64,000 nucleotides of DNA, taken from assembly GCF_004027225.2 (NCBI RefSeq), contig NC_046358.1:61923528-61987527 (forward strand), in the 5' to 3' direction. The position numbers were made by a program, and so were the translations under genes. Shown here one piece after another: positions 63,947-64,000 of the stretch (the stretch's first letter is position 1; every line of letters begins with the position of its first letter). This DNA comes from Strigops habroptila (lineage: Eukaryota; Chordata; Aves; Psittaciformes; Psittacidae). A model generated the notes under the pieces. The model ran no database searches, was not told the DNA's origin, and saw only the letters and a program-made list of their open reading frames with translations.

Positions 63947-64000
63947 GTAGGTGACTTGTATTTATAAGTTAACTCGTGATGCATTCTCTTGTTACCTTTG

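Noticed and set aside
1..64000. CRISPR array, bacterial operon, tRNA or rRNA genes
   Set aside because: Nothing with direct-repeat/spacer spacing, prokaryotic gene density or recognisable tRNA/rRNA sequence was seen; the DNA is vertebrate.

Overview
The window looks like avian nuclear DNA. The evidence is several CR1 LINE 3' ends (the family that dominates bird genomes), a solo LTR of a type common in birds, long T/G-rich tracts, and one vertebrate voltage-gated potassium channel gene that reads as KCNA4 (Kv1.4). I cannot name the species; the LTR type would fit Neoaves better than chicken, but that is an impression.

Layout. 1-5.5 kb is AT-rich non-coding DNA with a retroelement-like repeat at its left edge. 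5.5-5.9 kb is a GC/CpG-rich promoter with a polypyrimidine tract and a TATA-like box. A non-coding first exon of KCNA4 probably ends at a strong donor at 6503, and a short intron runs to an acceptor at 7303. The second exon carries about 0.8 kb of leader with upstream ORFs, the intact 662-codon KCNA4 coding region (8112-10100) and the 3' UTR. This two-exon design, with the whole protein in the second exon, is what I recall for mammalian Kv1.4.

From about 10.3 kb to 62 kb I recognise no protein-coding gene. The stretch holds CR1 fragments in both orientations, one solo LTR with a perfect 5-bp target-site duplication (40288-40856), a 26-bp inverted copy of that LTR's terminus (48530-48555), low-complexity tracts, a perfect 24-bp palindrome (23564-23587), and a few AT/TAAT-rich stretches that could be enhancers. 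A gene-poor flank fits the human KCNA4 locus, where the METTL15-KCNA4 interval is a large desert.

At the right edge a second CpG island (about 62.38-62.86 kb) is followed by two exon-like blocks on the + strand (63432-63482 and 63851-63946). They have good splice sites and one shared open frame. The second block contains an ATG followed by L-R-Y, which resembles the N-terminus of METTL15 as I remember it. The orientation relative to KCNA4 differs from the human arrangement, so this is a hypothesis. It is the most interesting unresolved item here. I found no previously undescribed system; the candidates are listed with tests.
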